A DNA stretch of 64,000 nucleotides from Comamonadaceae bacterium. Its GTDB lineage: Bacteria; Pseudomonadota; Gammaproteobacteria; Burkholderiales; Burkholderiaceae_C. A model generated the notes under the pieces. It made no database searches. It was not told where the DNA came from and was given only the letters and a program-made list of their open reading frames with translations. The stretch covers positions 240,486 to 304,485 of the forward strand of contig JAIYCG010000044.1 in NCBI GenBank assembly GCA_027488115.1. The letters are read 5' to 3'. Shown piece after piece: positions 1-7,472 of the stretch. The stretch's first letter is position 1. Every line of letters starts with the position of its first letter. A program made the position numbers and the translations under genes.

Positions 1-472
1 ACAAATGATCAATGCCGCTCATAATATGTTCTATGCCCAGCACAACATAAGTTTGCGCCACTTGCCATGCGTCGCGCTCGTCGCGCGCAGAGCCAAACAA
101 GCGCGCTGCAGGTTGGTTCTGGGTCAAGGTAAACGTACTGCGTTGCTCTCCTTGCCAAGTGATCCGTAAAATGACGGCTGAGTAGTTCTTTCCTATGCCA
201 TTGACTGCCAGGCTTCCCGCTAGCCCGCGTTCGCCACAACGAACAGTATTTGCATCACCAACACATCCTTCTGGCCAGACCGGCGTTAAGTCTTGAGAAA
301 TAGGTGTGTTTTTGCCGGGTACGCCCCACGCCCACACAAACTCTTTAGGAGCGACCTCCCGCATCGTCAGATCGGCCATTGTCATCTCGTGAGCGTCAAC
401 TTGTGCGCCGCTCACCAGCAAAACGATGGACAAGAATGCGCGCTTGATCAACTGACTGACATGGAAATCCAT
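1..472 (-). CDS. HupE/UreJ-type membrane protein (C-terminus off the window)
   Basis: The reading frame starts with ATG at 472 and is open to the left edge, so only about 157 N-terminal residues are visible. Residues 10-28 form a signal peptide (IVLLVSGAQVDAHE). A roughly 110-residue extracytoplasmic region follows, then the visible part ends in GIEHIMSGIDHL, the hallmark opening of the membrane part of HupE/UreJ-type proteins. Family members have several membrane helices after this motif and some transport nickel or cobalt; here the role is unknown. Its start overlaps the stop of the upstream PPIase gene (TGATG), so the two are probably translationally coupled. The pairing of a PPIase with a HupE-like protein suggests that the PPIase helps fold this or a related exported protein, which is inference. 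Confidence 0.75.
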   Translation of the reverse strand, partial: MDFHVSQLIKRAFLSIVLLVSGAQVDAHEMTMADLTMREVAPKEFVWAWGVPGKNTPISQDLTPVWPEGCVGDANTVRCGERGLAGSLAVNGIGKNYSAVILRITWQGEQRSTFTLTQNQPAARLFGSARDERDAWQVAQTYVVLGIEHIMSGIDHL

Positions 473-1311
473 CACGAATTCTTTCCTTCATCGCGAATGC
501 GGTATTTTTTGCCTAACTCGCGAATGGCGTTTTTGGTTAACTGCGAGGAAGTGAATTCCTTCCATTCTGTGAACACACGCTCTCTCATTTCGTCGTAGTT
601 GACCTCACGGCCAGGCGTCAACGCAGTTAACCGTATTGCACGATATCCTTCTTGGCTTTGAAGCACCGCCCAAGTGCCAATGGTTTGCTTTGTAAGTGCA
701 TCGGCAAATGCCGTGCCATAACTTTGATCTAAATTGGGCCTGGGCCTGTCTTTGAAAATACGCAAACTCGCCTCCAGTTCAGGCGTCTGTTGACCGTTCA
801 GGGCTGTCACAAACTTATTCAACTTTTCAGGGGTTGAATCACTGGCAGCCAGCACGGCTTCTTCAAAACTATAACGTGCAGGCAGGTCATACTGATCGCG
901 CCGCGAATCGAACCATTTGCGCAAACCTTCATCGTCGATTTTTGGCAAGACCAGCCCAGACTGCGTAGCGGTCAAAACTTTGAACACCACCCGGTCCTTC
1001 ATCGCTTGATCACCCCGGTCCATACCAAGTGCAAGCCCCTCCCTGAATAAAACTTCGTTGTCCACCCATCGGTCGGTGAGCACTTTGAGTTCGGCAGCGG
1101 TAGGCTCTCTTTTCATGCCAGCCACAAAGGCACCGCGAGCCTCGGCGTAAATTTCCTTGGTAATCACGATGTCTTGTGGATCGCCCCGCACGGACAGAAA
1201 CAAAGCATCGGCTGCAAAGATAAGGGCACCCAACACAATAAAGTGTGTCAGCGGTTCACGCAAGGCGCGCTGAAGCCAAGTTGATGGTGTCTGATGAATT
1301 GAAGATTCCAT
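472..1311 (-). CDS. Membrane-anchored parvulin-like peptidyl-prolyl isomerase
   Basis: This 279-residue protein has one N-terminal membrane helix (about residues 22-40) and then a periplasmic part. A helical SurA/PpiC-like N-domain spans about 45-120 (EIYAEARGAFVAGMKREPT, then a DRWVDNEVLFREGLALG stretch), followed by a parvulin-like rotamase segment to about 240. The overall layout fits PpiC/SurA-type chaperone isomerases, but the rotamase core is divergent, so catalysis is not certain. It starts 5 bases after the transporter/spermidine-synthase fusion and overlaps the start of the HupE-like gene, so the three genes form one transcription unit. It probably assists folding of exported partners encoded in the same block. 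Confidence 0.7.
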   Translation of the reverse strand: MESSIHQTPSTWLQRALREPLTHFIVLGALIFAADALFLSVRGDPQDIVITKEIYAEARGAFVAGMKREPTAAELKVLTDRWVDNEVLFREGLALGMDRGDQAMKDRVVFKVLTATQSGLVLPKIDDEGLRKWFDSRRDQYDLPARYSFEEAVLAASDSTPEKLNKFVTALNGQQTPELEASLRIFKDRPRPNLDQSYGTAFADALTKQTIGTWAVLQSQEGYRAIRLTALTPGREVNYDEMRERVFTEWKEFTSSQLTKNAIRELGKKYRIRDEGKNS

Positions 1312-1316
1312 GGCGA

Positions 1317-3959
1317 TTAGTTCAAATTGACAAGAGGTTTGCCAGATGGCGAAAAGGATGCAGATGAAAGGGCGGCTTGCACTGCAGATTTTACTTGGGC
1401 AGAAAGCTTTGGATCTGTTTCTCGAACCGCTTCAGCCAAGGCCAGAAGCGGCTCAGAAGCAGGGCGAAAATCTGGACTTATGGTCACCATGTCCAAGAGC
1501 GGCGCGCGCAATTGTTCGAGCATGACCAAAGGGTCGGGGTTGGGACGCACAGCCATGCCAAAAGCAAGGTACTTGGTGCGCGCAGCCCAGTAAGCCTCAA
1601 GTCTTAGCGCTTCAGCACTCTGGCCAGAGCCTATGACATCGTTCGTGCGAGGAGCAAGCTCTTGCATCAGTGTGGCCAGCCTGCTCCTGGGCGCCTCTTG
1701 GGGCGAGTAACTGACCCAAGGTGCCCTGTGGTTTACCACCGGCCGGTCATCCGTGTTGAGGATAGCGTCACGCACAAATTCCTTCAGTGTCTGAGGCCCG
1801 GCAATGATGCTGCCAAGCACCGCAAACTCATCATCGAGCTTGGCACGTTTTAACGCACTTGCCATTCGCGGCGACATTGCAGTCATTCGGGCGTGAACAG
1901 CTTCAACTTGCCACGCCGGCTGATCGGGTCGGGAGATCAAGCCAATCACAGGCGTGTCTAGGCTGTTGCTGGCAAGCACGGCCACAGCATTGGGATAAAC
2001 CTTTACAAAAGCGGCCACGATGCTGCGAAGTGTCGCGATGTCCATTTGATGCAATGCCAGCCATTGGCAAAACAGACCACCGGGCTCAAGACGGGACCGC
2101 ACAGCAGAAAAGTGCTCGACGGTGTACAAGCTGCCAGCCCCGTTTCTGGCTGGATGAAAAAGATCGGCTACGACCACGTCGTAGCGATAAGTTGTGGATT
2201 GAACATAGCGACGAGCGTCAGCGGCCACAGTTGCAACAGGGCTGGCAGAAGCAGGTGCGCCAGTTTTCAAAGCGAAAATGCCTGCCACCTCAATGACTTC
2301 AGGCAAAAGCTCAACAGCTTTCACTTTGACCTTGGGGTCAAGGGCTGCAGCGTTGGCCGTGTAGCCTGTACCGTAGCCTAGAAACAAAGCTGTTCGAGGT
2401 GACGGATGCAAGATCAGGGGCATCTGTGCCAGACGTGTCTCTACCTGGCCGCTGGCACTGCTGCCTTCCTGGACGCGGTTGTTAATGTGCAATCGCGCCA
2501 CACCGTCGGCATCGGATACCACACTCACTGTAGCCATCACACCCTCACGATAGGACAACAAACGCCCGCCCGCAGACAAGTCCACAAATCGAAGAGGGCC
2601 CGCAAAAGTAGCCATCAGCATCAAAGATCCAAATGCCACCCAGCCTGCGGGTTGATTCCAACTCTTGATGGATCGAAGCGCCAAATACCCTGAAATCAAT
2701 ATCAACAGAACAGCTCTTGCACCGGCAAAAGGTATCAAAAGAAGGCCAACGAGAGCCGGCGCAAGGGCCGAGCCCAAATTGTTGATGCCGAAAGCGATGC
2801 CTAGCGGCATGCCAATTTGCTGGGCCTGGCGACACAACAAAGTGAAAAGCGCGCCCATGGCCATGGCAGGTAAAAGCATGGCGGCCATTCCTGCAACCCA
2901 CTCGCCGGCAAGTGCTGCGGCTGCGTCGGAGCCAAGCCAGCGTGCAGGCAGAGCGTAGCTGTGATCTGCCCACCAGAGGCTGATGCCACCCAAAAAAATC
3001 GAAACAATGAGCGCACCAAGTGCTTGGTCTATGCGCTCAGCTGAGTCATTCAAAGTGACGACTGCGCGCTTGATGATGACAGCGCCCAAGGCAGTACCCA
3101 CCAAAAAAACCGCAAGCAACATGGCGTAGGTGTAGACCGTATTTTCTGTCACTTGGCTGATCACGCGAACAGCAAGTACCTCATAACCGATGCCCAGCAG
3201 TCCAGTGAAGAAAAGGCGTAGCGCAACTGATTGCTGCGAGGGCATTTGTAAGGGTGAGTCATTAGCCTGGATCTGAGGCGGTTCAGTTTCAGCTGCCGGC
3301 AAGCTGGCATCAAGATTCACCTGCTCACCCCAAATTTTCCATGCCAAGAGGGCGCAAGTAGCGTTGAACGCTGCAAAGACCATGCTGGTGCCAAGCAGTC
3401 CGATGTGAGGCACAAAATAGAACACGCCAAGCAGCAGGCCCGCCACGGCGCCTAATGTATTGGCGGCATACAAACTGCCAAGGACTTGAGTTTGACTTCG
3501 CCTTAGCAAACGCTCCATGGCAGGCAGAGTTGCGCCCATGGCCAAAGTGGCAGGAAGTAAAGCAATGAAAGGAATGAAAAAAGCAAGGGTCCAATGCCAA
3601 ACTGCCGATGGTTCGGCGCCAATCCATTGAGACAAATGCGGTAAGACCAAGGGTGATGCAAAGGTCACAAGCAGTGCCCAAACTGCAATCAATGCCTCTA
3701 GACCAGCATACCAACGACCAGGGTATGGGCTGCGTTCCACACGGTGGGCTAGCAACAGTGAGCCTGCCGAAATGCCACCAAAGAAAGCAGCCAACACTGA
3801 AAGAACAGCAATGATTTCATGTCCCAGTGCCAAGCCAAACTGCGCCGTCCAGACCATTTGCCAGACCAAGCCGCCCGCACCAGATGCAAACATCAGAAGA
3901 AATGCCAGCCCTGATTGAGCTTGTCCTGCCATCACTGGCTTCTGCGCCTTGGTGGACAT
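1317..3959 (-). CDS. Polytopic membrane protein fused to spermidine-synthase-like domain
   Basis: The preferred start is ATG at 3959 (880 residues); a TTG 33 bases upstream is possible but less likely. About the first 450 residues are polytopic, with many helices in two halves separated by a hydrophilic linker near residues 215-245, as in fused MFS/spermidine synthase proteins. The C-terminal part carries a Rossmann SAM-binding-type motif GYGTGYTANAA (about 528-538) and the segment VVADLFHPARNGAG (about 597-609), which resembles the catalytic Asp region of spermidine/spermine synthases. Whether it makes or exports a polyamine is unknown. It lies downstream of the PHP-fold gene but beyond a strong terminator, and leads into the PPIase and HupE-like genes. 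Confidence 0.7.
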   Translation of the reverse strand: MSTKAQKPVMAGQAQSGLAFLLMFASGAGGLVWQMVWTAQFGLALGHEIIAVLSVLAAFFGGISAGSLLLAHRVERSPYPGRWYAGLEALIAVWALLVTFASPLVLPHLSQWIGAEPSAVWHWTLAFFIPFIALLPATLAMGATLPAMERLLRRSQTQVLGSLYAANTLGAVAGLLLGVFYFVPHIGLLGTSMVFAAFNATCALLAWKIWGEQVNLDASLPAAETEPPQIQANDSPLQMPSQQSVALRLFFTGLLGIGYEVLAVRVISQVTENTVYTYAMLLAVFLVGTALGAVIIKRAVVTLNDSAERIDQALGALIVSIFLGGISLWWADHSYALPARWLGSDAAAALAGEWVAGMAAMLLPAMAMGALFTLLCRQAQQIGMPLGIAFGINNLGSALAPALVGLLLIPFAGARAVLLILISGYLALRSIKSWNQPAGWVAFGSLMLMATFAGPLRFVDLSAGGRLLSYREGVMATVSVVSDADGVARLHINNRVQEGSSASGQVETRLAQMPLILHPSPRTALFLGYGTGYTANAAALDPKVKVKAVELLPEVIEVAGIFALKTGAPASASPVATVAADARRYVQSTTYRYDVVVADLFHPARNGAGSLYTVEHFSAVRSRLEPGGLFCQWLALHQMDIATLRSIVAAFVKVYPNAVAVLASNSLDTPVIGLISRPDQPAWQVEAVHARMTAMSPRMASALKRAKLDDEFAVLGSIIAGPQTLKEFVRDAILNTDDRPVVNHRAPWVSYSPQEAPRSRLATLMQELAPRTNDVIGSGQSAEALRLEAYWAARTKYLAFGMAVRPNPDPLVMLEQLRAPLLDMVTISPDFRPASEPLLALAEAVRETDPKLSAQVKSAVQAALSSASFSPSGKPLVNLN

Positions 3960-3990
3960 CGAAATTTCGGCCGTCAAAACATGTACTTTC

Positions 3991-4047
3991 AAAAAAAAGA
4001 AACCCGGCCTATAGCCGGGTGTGCAAGTCCGAGATCCGGACTTGCAC
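3991..4047 (-). terminator. Tandem-hairpin intrinsic terminator
   Basis: Reading the minus strand after the PHP-fold gene there is first an 11-bp perfect stem (4021-4047, GTGCAAGTCCG paired with CGGACTTGCAC, 5-base loop). It is followed at once by a second 7-bp stem (4002-4020, ACCCGGC with GCCGGGT) and a run of T residues (4001-3991). The second hairpin plus T run is a textbook Rho-independent terminator. The first hairpin may stabilise the 3' end or pause polymerase. It sits in front of the fusion-transporter gene and so separates the two halves of the block. Confidence 0.85.
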
Positions 4048-4063
4048 GTCTTGCTAGCACGCT

Positions 4064-6172
4064 TTATTTAGCGCCTACAACCTTCACTGAGTTGGTCACT
4101 TCAATGTAAACAGGGTTGCTGTAGAACCACAGGTCTGCCCATGCGGCGACGTCCAGGCTAGAGTACTTGACGCCGTTGACAGTCCGCATGTGTGCTGGGC
4201 AAGCAGCATCAGAACAAATCACTTTGCCAGGTTTTTGAGCCTCAGCCTTAGCCGGGTCAACAAACGGTGACAAGTCATAGTCGTTCAAGGGGTTGCCGTT
4301 TGCATCGGTTTCAAACGGTGTGGATGCGGGCAGGTTGGTGCCGCGCAAACGAACGTACTGAGAAACCTTCACAGCGGGAATGCGGTAGCTCATCACCCGC
4401 AGACCATCGGCAGTGGCTGTCCAGTTGGTGCTGTTGAACACCTTCTTGATACCTGCGGACGGGTTGCTAGCAGCAGCAGTGCCTTCAATTCCTGCGTATT
4501 TCGCTGTGTCTGTGGGGCTCACAAAGCCAGTCACATTGCCGCCAATGACATCGATGTGATCGAGGACAGGCTGGTCTAGAGGCTGAGTGATACCAATTTG
4601 CTTGAGCGAAGGATTGGGAAAGCTATAAGGTGAGAAGTTTTTGCCGATTGGATCGCGCACAGCAATGGCCACCACCACATCTGCACCAGGTGCTACCACC
4701 AGCTTTTCACCCATGGTGGCACAGCCGTTGATGCGAACCTCTGCATTTTTGAGTGCAGCATTGGCCGCTGCTTTTTCCACCAGCGCTTTGAAAGCTGGGC
4801 GAGGAATGGCTGGATTGGCCGCACAAGCAACGAAGGCCAAACGGTCGATCAAGTCGCCACTGCCAGCAAAGCTGTTACCTGAACGCAAACCGTCAATGAT
4901 GGCTTCAGCTGTCAAGTTGTTAGTGCCTTTGCGAGCCATCACATAGTCTTTTTGGTATTCACCAGGGTAAAAGTCTTGGTCGGACTCACGCTGGTCGGGG
5001 CCAAAGGAGCCGCGGTTATGGTAGTCAGAACTTGCGAAGAACCACCACTTACGACCTTCACCCAAGAGAGCGTCCCACACGCCGCCAATTTTGGCCGCAT
5101 AAATACCTGTGCCGCCATAGGTACCAAGTCCTACGCTGTCAAAACCACCAGTAGGGTTAGCCAAAGAAGCGCCTCGGTTGGGAGCGTATTCACCTCTGTT
5201 TTCAGAGGCCTGGTGGCCAGGCATGGACTCAAAACCGAAAGCAATGTCAGGTGCCGCGTTGTTAAAGTTACGCAAATGCTCGATGTTGAAACCCCTGTTG
5301 TTGTTTGCGAGGTAAACACCAGCGCGCTCCAGGTGGGCGGGAACAAAGTAACTCGTTGTAGGCGCTTTTTCTTTCAACCACTTGATACCTTCAACGGTTT
5401 TGCGGTGTCCGAGGTCAAGCGTTGAAGCTGAGTTGGAGCCTGTGATTTTGCGTGCAGTAGCGCTCAAAGCATCTGTGCTGGTGGTGCCTGCCACAGAGCA
5501 GTCCCATTGGTTTTCTGCGCCGCGGCTGGTGTCCGTATCTGAGCGGTCAAAGCAATATTCGTACTGAGCCTGAAGGTTGGCATTGCCAGACACACCAGAT
5601 TGTGGCCAAGGCCGTTGGCCCTGCAGAACCACCATAGACACGTGTTCGTGACCCGGTGCGTTTTGCTCCAAGCCAATCCAGATGGGCTTTTGACGTGCAC
5701 GGCTTTCGTCTTCAGTGACCTTGTACTGAAATTCTTGAATTTCTTGCCAACGCCACATAGCCTTTGGCGTAGCTGTACCGTCACCTTTGATGGCTGCACG
5801 GCCGCCTGGCAGTGTGGACTCCCAAGATTGGTTAGGACCTTTGAGCGAACTGGCGGGCTGACCACCATTCACAACCGGTTCAAACGGGTCTTCACGAAGC
5901 GTACAGTTTCTGGCGCTGCTGCCACCGTGGTCCGCTTGAACAAACCAGTCCAGACCGAAGGTTTTAACGGACTTGTCAATCAACTTTTGCATAGAAATCT
6001 GACCATCCGAACAAGTCGTGTGGTTGTGAAAGTCGCCGGTGACGTAGGTGCCTGCAGGCTTGGTGTTGGCTTTTTCAGCTGCTGTTGCGATTTGCACTGT
6101 AGCAACAGACATCAAACCTACCAAAGAAGCTACAGCAACTGTAGTGTGACGAAGGGCGAATTTTTTGCTCAT
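4064..6172 (-). CDS. Secreted PHP-fold putative metallohydrolase (DUF3604-like)
   Basis: The 702-residue product begins with a Sec signal peptide ending near ATAA-EKA (residue 32). The mature part shows the ordered motifs of a PHP metallophosphoesterase fold: GDFHNHTTCSDG (HxH at 49/51), QADHGG (Asp81/His82), PAHLERAG, FGFESMPGHQ, and SSDYHNRG near residue 375. These are the expected metal ligands. The C-terminal ~270 residues are of unknown fold and contain paired cysteines (such as CSDAACPAH), consistent with an exported protein. The substrate is unknown. The family resembles proteins annotated DUF3604, but this assignment is from memory. A lipoprotein gene lies 31 bases upstream, in the same operon, and a strong double terminator follows. 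Confidence 0.7.
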   Translation of the reverse strand: MSKKFALRHTTVAVASLVGLMSVATVQIATAAEKANTKPAGTYVTGDFHNHTTCSDGQISMQKLIDKSVKTFGLDWFVQADHGGSSARNCTLREDPFEPVVNGGQPASSLKGPNQSWESTLPGGRAAIKGDGTATPKAMWRWQEIQEFQYKVTEDESRARQKPIWIGLEQNAPGHEHVSMVVLQGQRPWPQSGVSGNANLQAQYEYCFDRSDTDTSRGAENQWDCSVAGTTSTDALSATARKITGSNSASTLDLGHRKTVEGIKWLKEKAPTTSYFVPAHLERAGVYLANNNRGFNIEHLRNFNNAAPDIAFGFESMPGHQASENRGEYAPNRGASLANPTGGFDSVGLGTYGGTGIYAAKIGGVWDALLGEGRKWWFFASSDYHNRGSFGPDQRESDQDFYPGEYQKDYVMARKGTNNLTAEAIIDGLRSGNSFAGSGDLIDRLAFVACAANPAIPRPAFKALVEKAAANAALKNAEVRINGCATMGEKLVVAPGADVVVAIAVRDPIGKNFSPYSFPNPSLKQIGITQPLDQPVLDHIDVIGGNVTGFVSPTDTAKYAGIEGTAAASNPSAGIKKVFNSTNWTATADGLRVMSYRIPAVKVSQYVRLRGTNLPASTPFETDANGNPLNDYDLSPFVDPAKAEAQKPGKVICSDAACPAHMRTVNGVKYSSLDVAAWADLWFYSNPVYIEVTNSVKVVGAK

Positions 6173-6203
6173 GGAAAATACCTTTTAATGCGTTGGTTGT
6201 GAG

Positions 6204-6677
6204 TTAAATCGATGAGGTCGATGACTGATCACCGTAAAAATAGACAACGCCAAGAGAGACTAAAACTTTGGTGCTGAATTCGACTGATGTTGTGTCAGCG
6301 TCTGAATTGGTGAGGGTGGCACTCAGTGTGCAAATATTACTGCTGTCGCAGCCTGACAATTTAGCGTTGGTGACAGAAGCCATTGGGAACAAAGACAAAT
6401 CTGGATTTGTTCCAAGGGCTGTTGAGTTGGCATTCAGCGAATTCTCAAGATCAGACTTTGTGAATCCACTGTCCAGAAACTTTTCATTGAAGAGACTGGG
6501 CAAAGCTTTGGTGTCAAAACCAGCGCTGCTGACCAACGCAGAAAGGTAATTGCTAAATTTATTAGAAAACTCAGATGCAGCGCCCTCGAGGTTAAGAGCG
6601 CTATGACCTCCGCAGGCGCTCAATGTCAGCACAGCGCTTAAAAATAAAGAGGATGAAAAAACTTTTTTGCTGATCAT
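6204..6677 (-). CDS. Small lipoprotein of unknown function
   Basis: The 157-residue product has a type II signal peptide with lipobox LSAC-GG (Cys22), so it is probably anchored in a membrane on the periplasmic side. The mature part is Ser/Asn/Thr-rich, and residues Cys107 and Cys113 (SGCDSSNICTLS) could form a disulfide. I do not recognise a family. It is the first gene of the operon with the secreted PHP-fold protein, which begins 31 bases downstream, and a physical partnership with that protein is plausible but inferred. The region from 6678 to 6896 between it and divergent greB must hold both promoters; I see no clear operator there. Confidence 0.6.
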   Translation of the reverse strand: MISKKVFSSSLFLSAVLTLSACGGHSALNLEGAASEFSNKFSNYLSALVSSAGFDTKALPSLFNEKFLDSGFTKSDLENSLNANSTALGTNPDLSLFPMASVTNAKLSGCDSSNICTLSATLTNSDADTTSVEFSTKVLVSLGVVYFYGDQSSTSSI

Positions 6678-6896
6678 GCTAGAGATGCTCCCGTGGGGTT
6701 GGTGAAAAGTGATTTGTCAGTTGTGTTACAAATAAACGGATGAATGTTAATGTCTCAATATGACGGTAATAAGTCGTCAGTGCACTAGGCAAATGGGCTA
6801 CGCCTTGCCACTTTGTGCTCGAAGTACCAAGGGTTTCTGCTCCACATGTTTAAGTTGCGCAGCATACTGTCGGAGTTGAACCTGAGAAAACACACC

Positions 6897-7466
6897 ATGA
6901 GCAAAGTTCTTACTCGCGAAACAGGCCACGAGCCAGAAGACGATGGCGAAGATCCCAGTCTGCCGCCCTTGCCGGCGGGTACGCGCAATTACATGACCCC
7001 TCAGGGCTATGCCAGTTTGCGTGCCGAGTTGTTCACGCTCATGGACGATGAGCGTCCCAAGGTGGTGGACATTGTTCATTGGGCCGCCAGCAACGGTGAT
7101 CGTTCTGAGAACGGAGATTACATTTACGGCAAAAAGCGCTTGCGCGAAATTGATCGGCGCATACGGTTTTTAACCAAGCGCTTAGAAATTGCAGAAGTGA
7201 CAGACCCCAGCACACACCATGGCAAAGACCAAGTTTTTTTCGGGGCCACGGTGACGTATGTGGAAGAAAACGGCGATGAGCGCACGGTCACCATTCTCGG
7301 TATGGATGAGGCCGACAGCTTGAAGGGTGAGGTCAGTTGGGTCTCACCGATTGCACGCACCTTGTTAAAGTCAAGCACTGGCGATGTGCTGAAGCTTGTC
7401 ACGCCGCAAGGCTGGCGCGAGATCGAAGTGCTCAATGTGACTTACCCCAGGCCTGAGGAACACTGA
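6897..7466 (+). CDS. greB: Transcription elongation factor GreB
   Basis: GreB releases backtracked RNA polymerase by stimulating cleavage of the nascent RNA 3' end. The product (189 residues from ATG at 6897, MSKVLTRETG) has the Gre coiled-coil N-domain with NYMTPQGYASLRAEL (31-45) and GDRSENGDYIYGKKRLREID (68-87). The family's tip residues and basic patch lie there. A C-terminal FKBP-like domain includes VSPIARTLL. The strongly basic coiled coil (KKRLREIDRRIRFLTKR) favours GreB over GreA. An acidic, proline-containing stretch of about 30 residues precedes the conserved core. The open frame extends 84 bases further upstream, but only this ATG fits the family. It converges on the (p)ppGpp synthetase gene, 6 bases away. 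Confidence 0.92.
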   Translation: MSKVLTRETGHEPEDDGEDPSLPPLPAGTRNYMTPQGYASLRAELFTLMDDERPKVVDIVHWAASNGDRSENGDYIYGKKRLREIDRRIRFLTKRLEIAEVTDPSTHHGKDQVFFGATVTYVEENGDERTVTILGMDEADSLKGEVSWVSPIARTLLKSSTGDVLKLVTPQGWREIEVLNVTYPRPEEH

Positions 7467-7472
7467 CTATGC

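Noticed and set aside
9..239. 76-codon frame on the minus strand at the left edge
   Set aside because: It is out of frame with the HupE/UreJ-type gene, which covers the same bases and has a signal peptide and the family motif.
5600..6202. 200-codon plus-strand frame
   Set aside because: It lies antisense to the signal peptide and PHP motifs of the secreted hydrolase; its translation is Cys/Arg/Thr-rich with no domain.
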